A stretch of DNA of 64,000 bases, taken from the NCBI RefSeq assembly GCF_958298935.1, contig NC_084923.1, positions 3,474,501 to 3,538,500 on the forward strand. The letters are read 5' to 3'. The notes below the pieces were generated by a model. It did not search any database and had not been told where the DNA came from. It saw only the letters and a program-made list of their open reading frames with translations. The stretch comes from Phragmites australis. Taxonomy: Eukaryota; Streptophyta; Magnoliopsida; Poales; Poaceae. Shown one piece after another: positions 1-12,750 of the stretch. The position numbers and the translations under genes were made by a program. Numbering within the stretch: position 1 is the first letter of the stretch; each line of letters begins with the position of its first letter.

Positions 1-905
1 AAACAGTAAATTACCTTGGAAGTAGGATCAAACTGACCGCGAACAAAGCGAAGAACAATGCAGCTTTTCCCAACACCTGAGTCTCCCAGCAATACCAACT
101 ACGACATAAAAAAAAACAAAACACCAAACAAAGTCGCTAATTATGTGTTACTAGATAAATCATAACGTGTTGATATGTTTGATAGGGACATTGATGCAAT
201 GAATGCATTCACTTTCTAAATGAAGAGTATTCGATAATCCATATGCACACGTCTTTGTTTCTACTGTTTAGGTTAGCAATATAGCATATTAACAAAAAAA
301 TTCATGATCTAAAAAAATAGACTAATGACAACATGATTGCAATATATTTTTTGAGAGATGAGAAAAACACTGCAAATAATGCGGCTCTTTAGAAAATTGT
401 TAGAACAAATACATAAAACAGTGTGTATGGCATGCATGATGCATCTCATGTGAATTGTGAAGAACATACAAAACAAGCTGAAGTGGCACAATGTTTGTGG
501 GTTGTACCTTGTGTAAAATATTTTCACATGAAAAACAAGCTGAGTATGTACATCTACGCTTGATGTAGTTAAATTAATGCCCTAACATATACTAAAATGC
601 TAGGTCACAATAATTGACATAGCAAGTATGCTAAAATGCTATACCACAATAATCCATGACTATATTATCAAACATCTTAGCTCTAGCATCTTTTAAATGT
701 CAACCCAAAGTTACAATTGACGTGTTGGTACCACAAGCAAAGCCAAGAGGAGCAACCAGAAATAGGAACGGAGCATATGGAATCAACCATCATTAATACA
801 AAGAAAAAGAGGGAGGTGTTTGGCTAACCTTAGCGCGCAAGTCCTTGGAATCAGTGGGAGAAGAGCTATCCTTGTTGATAGTGTTTATCCCTCCCGTACT
901 TCTAG
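1..905 (-). CDS. RABF1: RABF1/ARA6-type Rab5-related small GTPase, 5' part (runs off left edge)
   Basis: Two coding exons are clear on the minus strand: 905-829, encoding a linker that contains STGGINT and ends SKDLRAK, and 98-15, encoding 28 residues that start [13 protein letters not shown]. The junctions are a CAG acceptor, AAG/GTTAGC donor, TAG acceptor and AAG/GTAATT donor, and all phases agree. GDSGVGKS is the G1/P-loop that binds GTP phosphates, and [13 protein letters not shown] is the switch I approach typical of plant-specific RABF1 (ARA6). These Rab5-like GTPases act on multivesicular endosomes and are membrane-anchored by N-terminal myristoylation and palmitoylation instead of C-terminal prenylation. 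The remaining exons (WDTAGQE, NKxD and so on) lie left of position 1. The first exon, which should carry Met-Gly-Cys, is uncertain; see 1476-1499. The family assignment is firm and the state of the 5' end is not. Confidence 0.86.
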
Positions 906-1038
906 CTGAATGGGGAAAGAAAATCTCATGCTTAACAAATGACACAAATTTGGCTTATATTCTACTTCAGCTGCAAATTATCCCCAACGCATACATCCAT
1001 ACACCGTTGCCACATACTTTCTACTAAACCTAGCCATC

Positions 1039-1179
1039 ACATAAATTCTCCAAAATACATTTAAAACCAGGCTACCCCTTTTCCATTCATTACAAACGGA
1101 ACATAAATTCTCCAAAAAAAAAACATTCCAAACCAGGCTACCCCTTTTCCATTCATTACAAACGGAACATAAAATCTCC
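1039..1179. repeat. Short tandem duplication, about 62-66 bp unit
   Basis: A unit beginning ACATAAATTCTCC recurs at 1039, 1101 and 1167, the last copy partial. The first two copies share the block CCAGGCTACCCCTTTTCC. It lies in the presumed first intron of the RABF1 gene. A poly-A stretch near 1115 accounts for most of the length difference. Confidence 0.85.
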
Positions 1180-1475
1180 AAATTGACTAAACCAATTAAA
1201 TAAATCCCCCTCCACACTTAGCTCAGCTTCATGCCCACGGTCCTCTGGTTGCAGAGACCATGCCACTACAAGGAACTCAATCAATTTACTAAACACAGCT
1301 CCAAACCCTACAATAACTCTTCAAATGACCAAATTATGTGGCCCAACCGACCGGAGATCAAACCCCCATCGGAATCAGCGTGAATCTATCCCCTCCGATC
1401 ACTAATCGAAGACCTAATGTGACAACTCCACACTGCATCCTGCAAATTTTAACAGCCGAGGGAGGGGGTGCGAAC

Positions 1476-1499
1476 CTGGCACGGAGGAGGAGGTTCCAT
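1476..1499 (-). other. Candidate first coding exon of the RABF1 gene, out of frame
   Basis: On the minus strand an ATG at 1499-1497 is followed by a TCC-rich stretch ending GTGCCAG/GTTCG, a good donor. The frame required by the next exon (phase 1) would read SSSVP and then join A-R-S-T-G-G, as expected for RABF1. The ATG is 23 nt before the donor-proximal G, one base short of the needed phase. Met-Gly-Cys therefore cannot be read in frame. It may be a true lesion, a base-calling error or a chance match. Confidence 0.35.
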
Positions 1500-1566
1500 A
1501 GTTCACGCAGTCCGCAGGCGTCGGGGCTAACGCAGCGGGGCACGAGCGATGACCGGCGCGGGGGCC

Positions 1567-1586
1567 GGGGGGGGGGGGGGGGGGGG
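1567..1586. repeat. Poly-G run (about 20 G)
   Basis: A homopolymer inside the GC-rich stretch 1450-1680, which probably holds the RABF1 5' UTR and promoter. Runs of this length are prone to length miscalls. Confidence 0.8.
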
Positions 1587-1699
1587 TGCGGATCGGGCCT
1601 TGGGCCTTGGCCTGACTCCGGGTCGGTCGGCCGCAGTTTGTCCTTTCTTCTCGTCGGGTGTGGGCTCTGAATTCTGATGCACGCGCGATACCTCGCTGC

Positions 1700-4600
1700 T
1701 CGGGGCTGAATTTTTATATTTTCATCATTCAGTAAGGCAACAGCAAGACGACACTTAAAAAAATCAAAAAACATTGTATTTATTAATCTTAAAATTCAAA
1801 CACTATCGAAATAGTCATAAAACTTTCTGAAAAAATATATATTGTAGATGATACTATGATCTAACTCTAAAAAACTTCAGACAAAAATATAATTTGTATA
1901 ATGAGAAAAAAAATTTATAAGAAAATTTATCTTTTTTTCTTATTGTAAAAGTAATTAGTTGAGTTTAATTTTTTTTAAGAGATAGATTGTAGCATCATGT
2001 ACAATATATATTTTTTAGAATTTTTTATGATTATTTTGATAATTTTTTTAATTTTGAGAGCAATAAAACATAGTGGTTTTTTATTTTTTAAGATGTTACT
2101 CCTTATTTTTCTTAAAAGTATCACTTATTGAAAAGATGACACCTTATTGCCCTTCTAACGAGTGACGGTAACCTAGATATATAATATTTTAAAATAGATA
2201 TGTATTTTTGTAAATATTAAAAATATAAAAAATTGCTCGGGGAAAGCAAGGCAGGTCATTGGGCACTTGGACATGACGGGTCCATTTGTCAGTGACAGGG
2301 ATGCAAGTTCATCCACCATTGTTTGGGCCGAGCTGGCTCGCCATAATGGCCTTTATTCATTCGGGCATGACTAGCCTTTCGATGGTGATGAGTAAGCACT
2401 TTATGTTATTTTTTTTTATTTTGTGGGGGTGGGGGGGGGGCAGAGTTTGATAAGGAACGCTACATGTTCTGCAATTTCAATCAGACCTGAAAATTAGAGA
2501 TTCAAGGTGAGTATGACACATTGACAGTGATGTTTGCAAACTGCAATACATTGCTTTTGTCTACTTGGCAACTCTACCGAGTGTGCCTGGAGATCGAGGA
2601 TGGAAGATGAGGTGATGAAGTTACAAGACCTCAGCTCAATTATCTGAAGAAAACTTGCAGCATGCAACGGGATGGGCTGGATCCATAATATGAGCCGGGA
2701 ATCCTAAAATGCACTGCGAGCTCTGCACCTTACGCAACACTCCTTTTCCCTTCGATCTCTCGTACCTACTTGCTGCGCGAAACTTCCTGCAAACCTGATG
2801 AAACTTCACTGATCTCGTGAAAACTTTTGCGTTTCATTTGGAAGGACGCATTCGTCTGCATGCCTTGATCGCTATCCCCGTGGAACGGAACCAAGCGAGA
2901 GAAGCAGGCAGCCATGCAATGCAACCAACCGTGCATGTGCGCAAAGCAGGAGAGTCGATTGCAAAGTTGACCTGCAGCAACGCCTCTCCGGCTGTAAAGG
3001 CAACGCCGCTGCACTGTCTGTAGTGTCCTCGTGCAAGAATGTTTTTGCCCTTTCACTTTCCTTTCTGTGATCATGAAGCCTCATCTACCTGAATACATGA
3101 TACAGCATGCTTGGTACATCTGAAGAAATAGAGGACAAGCAAAAGCGGCTCTGAATTCGGCAGCAGGGATGTGAAAGTGGAATGCCAAGGTGGTGTGGTC
3201 CATGCAACACACTCGCTATTTTTTTTAAACAATAACTTTTTTTAAATTGAACCCGCGGAAGAGTAGTGTTAATTAGAAGAAAGTTCGATAGGCTGAAGTG
3301 ATCGATTAATTAAGAAAAATCAAGTAAAAATCACATAAGAGAGCGGGCTAATAACCTAGCTAAAGAGGTACGCCTAGAGCGCCACCACAACAATAGTAGC
3401 AGAAATAAAAAGTGACTACAAGATCCAACAAAAAAGAGAAAACTCGCAACAACAACACTCCGTAGCAACCCACAATAACTGACGACTCAAAACAACTACA
3501 CATAAGCTTGAAGGTGGGTAACCGAAACAATCCGAGAGAGTATAAACAGTGCTGGGGGAGGCCATCCATTGAAAGCGATCAGGTACTTCAAGGCAATGCA
3601 AGTACTTCAACGGACGACGGACCCTTGACCAATCATAAGATGTCTTCCTACGTCTTGTTGGTACCACATTTGGTGGTGAAGGTCGCGATGGAGCACAAGG
3701 TGGATCCTAGGCCCTCACAAGAGGTAAACATTCGGGAACATCAGAGGATACTAAAAAAGTCGTAGCAGCAGAGCCCAAAGAGTATTCTAGGGTCTCTGAC
3801 TCGAACATAGTAGGGGTTGTTGCCAATAAGGGGAGGTAAGCTTTAGACAATTGCTCAAAGGGAACACAACCTCCAATTGTTGAAGGTCAATCCTTGAGTA
3901 GTCCAAGGATTATATCAGGGACTCCGGCTCAAGTGCATGGAGGAACAAAACCTTCGTGTGTTGCTCGCAATCCGGAGGGATCATGGCCACATGAGCTATG
4001 ATGGACCCATCTTTTTCCTTAGCGACATAAGCTTGGGACTGCAATCTAGAGCTAGCCATGGGCCCTGGTCGCTCCTTAGTAGACAGTTGGACAACGCCCT
4101 CTGCAATATCAAAGAGGCGACAGGGGTGACAACTTGAGACAACAATCGCTCTGTGGGCGGATCCTGGTGCTTCTGTGCCTGAAGCGTAGGCGACTCCTGG
4201 TGCTTCTATGTTGTGAAGGTGTGTGAAGCCTTATCCACCTTGTCGCCTGGGGCCGCAACATTCACGGTCAACGTAAAGACAATCGCGAGCGAAGAAAAGA
4301 ACGATGAGGTCGAAGAGTGCCAAACTAGGGAGCAAGGACCAAAGAAGCCAATCATGTCAGCACCAAAGGAGTCCTCATTAGGCGGCTCTGCACGCTCCAA
4401 TTTGTTGGCCATACATGTCAACCATAACTTGATGGTAAAAACCATATCCCTAAGAGCAGGTTGCAATCAGCTATCGAAGCTCAGAGCGTAATGACTACAC
4501 TAGACGCTAAAGCATAGATTGAAGGTCCAGTGTGGCTAAGGGGCATGACAACAGTAGCACACCTATCACTCCCCATGTCATGGCAGACAGAGTCCTCATC

Positions 4601-7440
4601 CTTGCCACGCCCAACAAAGGGACTAGTTGAGATTGATGCCGGAGAGCGACACCCATGTTGTGGCCTGCGGAGTTGAAGCCACGATCTTCGCCCAACTTCA
4701 AACTGGCGGCGATTGGTGAGGTTTGGCGGATGGGGAGTGAGCGGGCGAGCCAGAAGTAGTGAAGGACTGAAAGTGGCATTACCACTCCCAATGCCCAGGG
4801 CACTGACAACGGTTGAAACGAAAAACATCTCGGCAAGAGGCAACTGTTGGTGAAATATGAATTTTAATGTTCTCATGGGCTACTTCTGCTTTGGACCGAC
4901 TGGTCTGTTGCTTCTTTGTGGGTTGAGCCCTTATGCTGGTGTATACAAGAGGAGGAGGCGGTCTGCTAGGCAAGAAGGAAAAGCTGAAAACCCTTGTGTG
5001 TGGCGTGAGAGGAAGGTGACGGTGGTCGAGTGGCGGTGGCGGCGCAACAGCTTTGGGGGGTCAGGGCTTTGACATTTGGGAGATTCAGTGGTGGAGTTGC
5101 TGTGTTGGTGCTCATCGGAGCTGTAGTTGCCGAGGCTCGCCCGCACGCGCTGACGTGGTGCAGTGAGGCATTGTATCCCCATTGTCCTCGCCGAAGGTAA
5201 CAACGACGAATAGGATTTCTGGGATAGCAACATCATTGTCGTGCCTTGCCTCCATAGTTTTTGCTTTTAAGCAAATCTCCCTGTGAGTAATTTATTTTCT
5301 CTCTTTCTAGATTCTGAACAGTGCAATATTTATAAGGTATTAGCTTGATGATGAATAGAATTGCTGAAATCTAGGCATGTTCTCTAAGTAATCTAGCATA
5401 GACCTATAGATTCTCTAGTTTTGTGACTTCAGCTATTAGCACCTGGAATTTGTGTAGTGTTTTTTGGCTCTATCCAGCACACTGAGATACACCTGGTTAT
5501 CTGATTATCTAGTGTACTACCTATTGAGTTGTTCCTGGATCAATGTTGCAGTAAGCTATGAGTATGCTATAAACATTTGGTACTGGATGAATTGCTAGTA
5601 CAAGTTGTTGTTACTATCCTTTTGCAATTTGCAACTCATTTTCATCATTGTTTCAGCAGTGGTCTACCACTGCAACTCTGAGTGTGTGCTCTTAGACTTG
5701 GTACTGCAGTACTGTCAAAGGAGTTTCTTTGATTCAGGAGAACTCAGTACAAGTTCTTTACTAGCTGATGCTTAAGAAAAACATCCAATTAATGATGAAT
5801 CTTTAGGACAAATAGAGAGGAGGACCATTAAAGTCCTGGGGACAATTGTTAATCATTGTCTGAGAGCAATTTTTCTTTCAAATACCTGTTGTTCAATAGT
5901 TGTATTTACATGACGGATGATGCTTTTCCATATAAACTAGTGGCACATTCTCAAAAGATCATGTTTATTCATTTTATGTTGTTATGTTCTTGTTATTTTA
6001 TTTATAGGATATTGGTATCCATGCTCAAATTATCGCACTTTATACAACAACAACTTGGTGGTCTCGCGCAAGGCAGCAGTAGCATTTGTCATGAGCCCGC
6101 ATTTTGAAAGCAAGACTGCACTCCGAATGAGTTGTGAGCGATAACTTGACATGGTGCGGAGAGGGATCCTTCTTAGGATGACCTTTCAAGACCACCAACA
6201 CGCACGGTGTTTCGACAGAGTTTGTGGGTGATGCCGTTGGAGGTGAGGTGGCATCACTAATGGCGGTGCATGGGGAAGATGACATCAAGGGAGGAGGCAG
6301 CGTTGACGGCAGCGGCATGCATGAGTTGTGAAACAATTGATGGCTCGGGATGGCATGGATCCCAAGTTGCAGCTGCGGCTCGAGGACGCGATGAAGCGAC
6401 ATATCCGGGCATCAACGGGCGGCATCATGCCTAGGCACGTGAGCACAAGAGCTCGCCCCCTAGTGGCATCGGGCTGCTCTGCGCGCTTCATGGCGTTCAA
6501 CACCTGCGAGCTGGGGTGGATACGTACGAAGGATGCCCGAATCTGCACGGTGGCACAGGGTTGAGACGTCACACCGAGGTTGGAGGAGGAGGAGCCGGGG
6601 GATGGCTGGGGAAAACAAGTGGCGGTGTCAATCCAGCACCTACGAGCCGTGGCGGGAGTGATGGAGTCAAAGGTCCTATCTTCCTCCTCCTCCTACCTCT
6701 TGTTGCAGTCGAATAAGGAGCCAACGATGGATCTAAACGGCTGGATCTGGCCCAATGGTGACCGGATCAGCTAGACCTTTTCGGCCCGGATCTATGCTGT
6801 GACGGCATCGGGGAGCAACGATAGCGACAACGACCTTCTTCGGGTGGTAGCGGTGCGAGGGGGAGGTGGGGCAACAGTGCGAGCTCCCCTGCTAAATACG
6901 AAGGGTCGGAGAGCCGGCCAGCGGCGACGAAGGGCCTCTAGGCTGCCCTGCATTCACCAGAGCTATCATTTGCAGGTTTGGCCGTTCCTTTCAAAACAGT
7001 AACACCCTTTCTCTTTTGCCTTTCTTAAAGGGGTTCTAATTTTACTCTCATGGTGAAAAATGAGTAGATTAATTTTGAAGACTTATTATTTTGTTAATCC
7101 TCAACTGATGGATTATGAAACCAGAGCCAGGGTCAAACTTATGACCATCTTTGGTGCTGTACTCGACCACTAGAGACATGCTCTCCTGAGTTTCAGCTTC
7201 ACGTATTTACCCTGAACCCAATGAATCCACGGCGAAAGATGTGAAAAATTCGTCAAATAGTTACTGTTAAGATTGCTTGTTCATTTCAGCAGATCAAAAG
7301 AATGGAAAATACTCTGCAGAATGGCAAATGTGACGATAGTGTTCAGGTGTTCGTCAAAGTCAAGCTGTGGGTTTCTTTCAAGATTTTGCTTTAATACCGT
7401 TATAATGAAGACCTTTCATCAGTTAGTCTTGCTGGTCTTA
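1700..7440. other. Intergenic DNA without a recognisable gene
   Basis: 1700-2240 is very AT-rich. 2240-3200 is unique-looking with no coding signal. 3220-5250 and 6040-7000 are GC-rich with many short overlapping open frames on both strands, but none shows a domain, convincing splice sites or coherent codon use. They look like old transposon or gene-fragment DNA. I see no LTR pair or terminal inverted repeat that would delimit an element. Confidence 0.5.
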
Positions 7441-7454
7441 TGATCTTTTTTTTT

Positions 7455-7920
7455 TTCAGCTTAAGATCGTGATTATAATGTGCAAGTTAAAACAAATATA
7501 TTGGACTGTAAAATCAAGATTGTATAATCTAGCTCTTAGGTTGTAACAATCCAACAATCACATTTCATCGGATTCGATAGATTATACAATACAGTTTTTA
7601 CAATCCACAATTTAAAAATTGTTTTTTCACAATCTATAGATGTGACTGTTTGTTTTAGCTAGAGATTATTTTAAACAGTTTGTAGATTGTGTATTGTAAG
7701 AAGCTAGATTGTAAAAAGCTGGATTGTGAACTATAAAAATTGATGCAAGGCGAATTGCTGGATTGTTACCGTCTAGAGGCTGGATTGTAACAATCGAGCT
7801 TTACGGTCCAGTTGTTTGTTTCAACTTACATTGTGATCACAAAGTTTTTGCAATTCAGTTATTTGTTTCGGCTTACAGATTGTGACCATAATACAATTTT
7901 ACAATCCGAAACAAACATGA
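7455..7920. mobile_element. Fold-back MITE-like element with nested inverted repeats
   Basis: The left part (7466-7510, containing GTGCAAGTTAAAACAAATA) is an imperfect inverted copy of 7803-7845 (containing TTGTTTCAACTTACATTGTG). A second related copy, TTTGTTTCGGCTTACAGATTGTGACC, follows at about 7862-7890. The motif ACAATCC / GGATTGT recurs between them on both strands. No coding frame is present. The superfamily is not determined. Confidence 0.5.
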
Positions 7921-10900
7921 TCTTTGTAGTCCCCCCTCCCTCCAAAGATGGTCAAATATCAATTTATATTCCTGGTTAGATATTTGTTGCTGCAATTCAC
8001 TCCTGAGATAGGATGCTGAACTTGACGATATTAGTCAACGCCCTGATTCATCTTATTGGTTTCTTCTAGCAAAGTCAAAAGTAAAAAATGTACTGGTTAA
8101 GACATCAGAGCCCTAGGTTAACACTGAAAGGACTGCAATTCAGTTGGAGGTTTCATGCAAGTAGCTGGAAAATCAAGCACAAAAAAAGAATTATGGCTTA
8201 GCCATTTGGTGATGCGTGAAGCTAAACTTTTTCCCATACTAGTTACTATATCTGGTTCAAGGAGATTGATGCCACTTTGTCAGGTAATTGTTAGCCTTGC
8301 AAGTTACTAGTACCAGTTACCAGTTCACCTACAGTTAGTTGGAGGACTCACTTGAACCAAAAGTTAGCATGTGATGTGGCCACTCACCGCCAGGCCCTGC
8401 ACCTGCACCAGCACCAGCACCAGAATGGAAGGAATGATCCCTGAACAGAAGAGGCAGCAGAGCAGCAGCCAGCATACGCACAAATTGCCCATAGCTGCAG
8501 CCATCAGGTAAATGGCTGCTAGAAAGAGGACAGGTGTGAGGTGGCAAAGCTAGGATTAAAGAACCCAAAGCATGTGATTAAAGGGCCCCCAAAGGCCGGA
8601 AACAGTCTTTGTTTGTTTCCTTCCTGTCTTTTGATAGATTCCCTTGTGATATTCCTGTTATTTTTACTGTTATAAAAGAGATGACATAAAGAGAAAAGAG
8701 CAAAGACAAAAGGAGCAACAGAAAGAAGAAGAGAAATTAAAACTAAAGATGAAAAGTTTCTTCAAATAATAAAGATGAAAAGTGTAAAAGGGCAGCTTAA
8801 ATATTTGTCTTTCCATTTAGGCGGGAGTTTTACTTGTCACAGCATCAGGAGGCTCTCTGACAGTTAAATCCAATTGATTTTGAGCTGTATGTATGCCTGA
8901 CTGTTTTGTGCAAAGCTGGTGTTTAACCAGAGTTGTTTCGTGAGAACAATACAATTCGATCGAATTATTGCAATTAGTACCAAAAATCAAATAAGTCGGC
9001 CGGTCGGTTGTTACTTTGGTTTTATCCACAATCTGACTCGGACAATCTGACCTACATCCTCATTTGAATATCTGTTTCTGAACCTTGAGGCTGGAGAACA
9101 CACGGTCAGATTGAGATGGCGATGCTATCCTCACCGTCATGGGGCTCAGCAAAATACATAAACAATATTAGCACCATTGCCGTCACGATCCTCAAATTTT
9201 TGTATTTATATAGACAGTTCGAAACCCAACAACCGGCCTTGCAATCCAGTAGAATGATTTCTAGACTGGTTCTTCCCAGTTTCCTAAAAACCATGAGAGG
9301 CTGGAATGTACCAAACGAAACCTAGAACACAGGCTCAATTAACTAAAGAAATCAAGCACGCCGACAAGAGACTCGTGGCCTGTCGTTTATCGATCAGAAT
9401 TGGGTTGATCACGCCGTAATTCCTGAAGGAATCCTGCAACTTAAATCGCAGCTGATTACTATCTTGAAGCTTGAAAGTCCATTTTGCTGACGCGTTGCTC
9501 ACGACGAACGTGATAATTTATTCAGACATTGGGAGAATATTCCGGGGGAAACTGCTATGCTAGAGGACAGAATATGGCAGGCGACGGAGGTATTCTGAAC
9601 TCCTGATGTGTGTTTCTTTCCTGCATTTGGCACCGTCTCAAGGATGCAGCAGCATAGCTAGTGACTATTAAAAAAGATGTGATGATTATTGATTAATAGC
9701 CGGACATTTGTAAGTGGATAGGGCGCGTGGATTTCATACCGGAACAGCTCAATTAACTTACGACACAAAATTCAGTTTGACAATGTTTGGTGAGGTTCTC
9801 ATAGGGGCTAATTGACGATTTGCCACCGTTAAAAATGAGCTTCGCTTATTTATCATCCGACCTCATAGTCATAGACTCGGGGAGGCCCATTTATTATTGC
9901 TTCTGATGGCATTGTAATCAACGTGGCTCAAGTTTTTGGTGGCAAATCATCGATTTTTCCGTTCTGTTAGCTTAAACTATCTATATTTTTAAAAAGGTTA
10001 ACTAAGTTAAAATAATCGAAGTTGGGACGGGGATGGAGGCAGCGGAAGAAGAAAGAGACAATTTATGACATTGTGCACTGGAGGAGTTCGTTTCTTTGCA
10101 GATGTCCAGCTGATGTGGAGTTGATAAGACACTGGAAACTAGTATCACACTGGGAACAGCCTAGGCAAACCATGAAATGAAACCGATAACCGGGACCTCC
10201 CCTGCTGTGGGAGACCTGGCCAAAAGGGTGGCCCGGCCTGGCACAGACCAGACCCGTTTAGGACCGTGTACGAGTCTTCGATCCATACTCATATAAGGAC
10301 GGGTCGTACTATATTGGTCCGTAAGCACAACGACGATTGGGCGTGTGGTGGGGTGGGGTGACAGTGGGATGGTGTGGCGACGGTGGGGTGACGGCTAGAT
10401 GAGGCGGTACGAGGCGACCGGTGACAAGGTGAGGCGGTGCAGCTAGGTCAGGCTATGCCGGCATGGCGTGTCGCTGCCTCGGCCCAAGCACAACCCAACG
10501 AGACGTGCCGTGCTAGCCCGTCTTGGCTAACCCTCAGTCTGTGCCGTATTTGAATCGTGTCTACAGTAACAGGCCTCACACCAGTTTTAGTAAGCACAAC
10601 CTAGTTGGTTAGCTTTAGTCGTGGCTTGCACTCTAATCTTCGGATCATTCAACGTCAATGCTTGATTTTTTTTATATAACAGTGGATATATATTCACTAT
10701 GGGTACATTACAGGAGCACCTTTTCACAAGGTGTATACACCCCAGATCGGGTCTAGGTCCACAACGGCAACACATACACCACTCTATTAGACACCTGTTG
10801 AGACAGGTGATTGAGCGCAACACGTGTTACCCACCGGAACCCTCTTTTCATCTTCATCGAAGCCAAGTGGTGGGTCACCGGGAACTGACGTCAGTGGCGT

Positions 10901-12660
10901 CAGATGGAAAGGCCTCACTTACCGTAGCGTTGGAGGTTGAGATGGGGTCACCAGGCTGTCTTGGTACTTCATCTCCGGCGACGAAATGATGTTGTAGTTG
11001 ATTTCGTCGGAGTGTTCTTGAGCAGTTTGAATGGCACCCGGTCATGGCAGCTTGCCGCTTGACGGTGCATGGGACTAACGATGAGGATGAGGACGATCTA
11101 CATGTGCTTGGTGAAGAACCCATGCTCGATGTGAACAGCGCCTGCGGGTGGAGGCCGAGTAGATCTGGGGTGAGGACAGACGGATCTAATTGGAAAAGGT
11201 GGGAAAAATTTATTTTATTGCTCACCCGACCACCTCTGTTACTGATGACGGGGATTTCGATGATGAAAACAACGACGAAGATGACGATGGCAGCGACGGT
11301 GTCTGGGGAGCGGAGGAGTGGAGAGACTCCCATTCGAGACACACTCTAGAAACTAATCTAGATCTAATTTTTTACAAAATTACTGATGGCGATGGGAGCT
11401 GGCTCACCTCCTCTCACCGCCGGCGAGGACGCCGGCGAGAGGGAGGGGGCCGGAATCTAGAAGAAGCTAGGAGGAGGGTTCGGCTGTGGTTTAGGAGGAG
11501 GGCACTAGACGAGTTGAACTGTATTGATCGTACCCGGCCTTTTAACGTAATGCTGACTGGTCGTAGTCCACGTTAATGCAGACCACGGAAATCCTTCTTC
11601 TTTATTCGCAATCAATTGTCGCATTCTTCAAACGAACCCGGGCGAATATCGTCGACTCCACCGCGCGTGGTTGCTGCGATCGTAGGTGGTGCGACTAGAC
11701 ATGCAAAATGTGTGCGAAAAGGATAGGAACATGGGCGCGATTTCCCGTCCGGATAACGCCTCAAACGCACTGGAACATTAAAATTGACGAGTCCTCCAAG
11801 CTACCAACACGATTCGTCGGTTCAGGCACAGCCTGATCAGCCCAAGATGGGTTAAGGTTTGTCCGATTCAAATCACGGCTGAGAGAGAGCCCAAGATTCT
11901 AGTCGCAGGTAGGTTAGGAAAGGAGAACGCAGGTCTCGAAACGAAACGAAGATTTCATAAGATGAAAAGGGGCTTCGGATCCACCGCGTATATGAGATGA
12001 GATCTTGTTTTCCTGCCGCGGTTCCCAAACGTCAAAAGAGGATGTGAACCGAGAGAGACGACGGCCTGCACACGCACGGTCAATCTTCACGTCAGAAAAC
12101 GAAGATTTCTCTTCCCGCAAAAAAAGAAAACGAAGATTTCTGTGGCCGTTTCTCGCCGAAATCAACATCCGTCTCTTCTATTGCAGCCGCAATACAGCAC
12201 ACAGAAAAAGTTGAGAATCGTAAAGAGGCAGATACCACGAAGAATATCTGAATATGTAATTGTCGATCCTCCTCGGCTCCACATCGGACAGGAGAGAACG
12301 AGAGAGCAGATTTGCAGCTAGGAACCATAAAACGGAGTCGGTATTGAAATACCCGTTCCATCAAGAACGGCACAGACCAATGGGATTTAATTGCCGATTT
12401 ATTTCTAGATCAAACACCACGTCTTCCATAAAGCAACGGCGACGAAGACAAACCAGTCCATGATTCAACATCGCTGACCCCACGCACCCTCAAAGAGAAC
12501 TTTTCGACCACTTAATCTGATATCATCTGTTGATAGTCAAATAAAAACAACGAATGGAGTAGACAAGCGTCGATCAGGAGCCAAGAACGAAGAGACTAAA
12601 CAAATTAACCAAATTTTGATCAGACACACACGTTCCGGACACTTCTAGTCCTAAGGCTAA
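7921..12660. other. Intergenic DNA without a recognisable gene
   Basis: Short open frames occur at 8335-8568, 9106-9325 and 10587-11576, but none has recognisable domains or exon structure. 10200-10580 is rich in GTGCC/GGCAC-type words similar to 43500-43800, suggesting a shared dispersed repeat. 11940-12150 contains three copies of AACGAAGATTTC. No RNA gene was found. Confidence 0.45.
9814..9952. repeat. Small fold-back (hairpin) element
   Basis: GACGATTTGCCACC at 9814-9827 is inverted as GGTGGCAAATCATCG at 9938-9952, with about 110 nt between. This is the structure expected of a short MITE or a derived hairpin. No target duplication was identified. Confidence 0.45.
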
Positions 12661-12750
12661 CACCTCATTGGTGATATGTACATGTCCAGAAATTTTCCCG
12701 GCTAAGTTAAAGCTGATGGCCACTGAAGGTCTGATGCAACGGCAGCGGTG

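Noticed and set aside
1358..1774. Minus-strand 138-codon frame
   Set aside because: It is created by GC-rich, proline-coding DNA of the RABF1 leader, and the poly-G tract encodes the Pro run. No homology is visible.
8335..8568. Short minus-strand frame with a GAGAGAGAG run, considered as an arabinogalactan or secreted peptide
   Set aside because: The repeat is Gly-Ala rather than Ala-Pro, there is no N-terminal signal peptide, and a GCACCA-type repeat alone explains it.
10699..11576. Overlapping plus-strand frames with an acidic DDENNDEDDD stretch
   Set aside because: No splice signals or domain were found. The neighbourhood looks like transposon DNA, so it is not called a gene.
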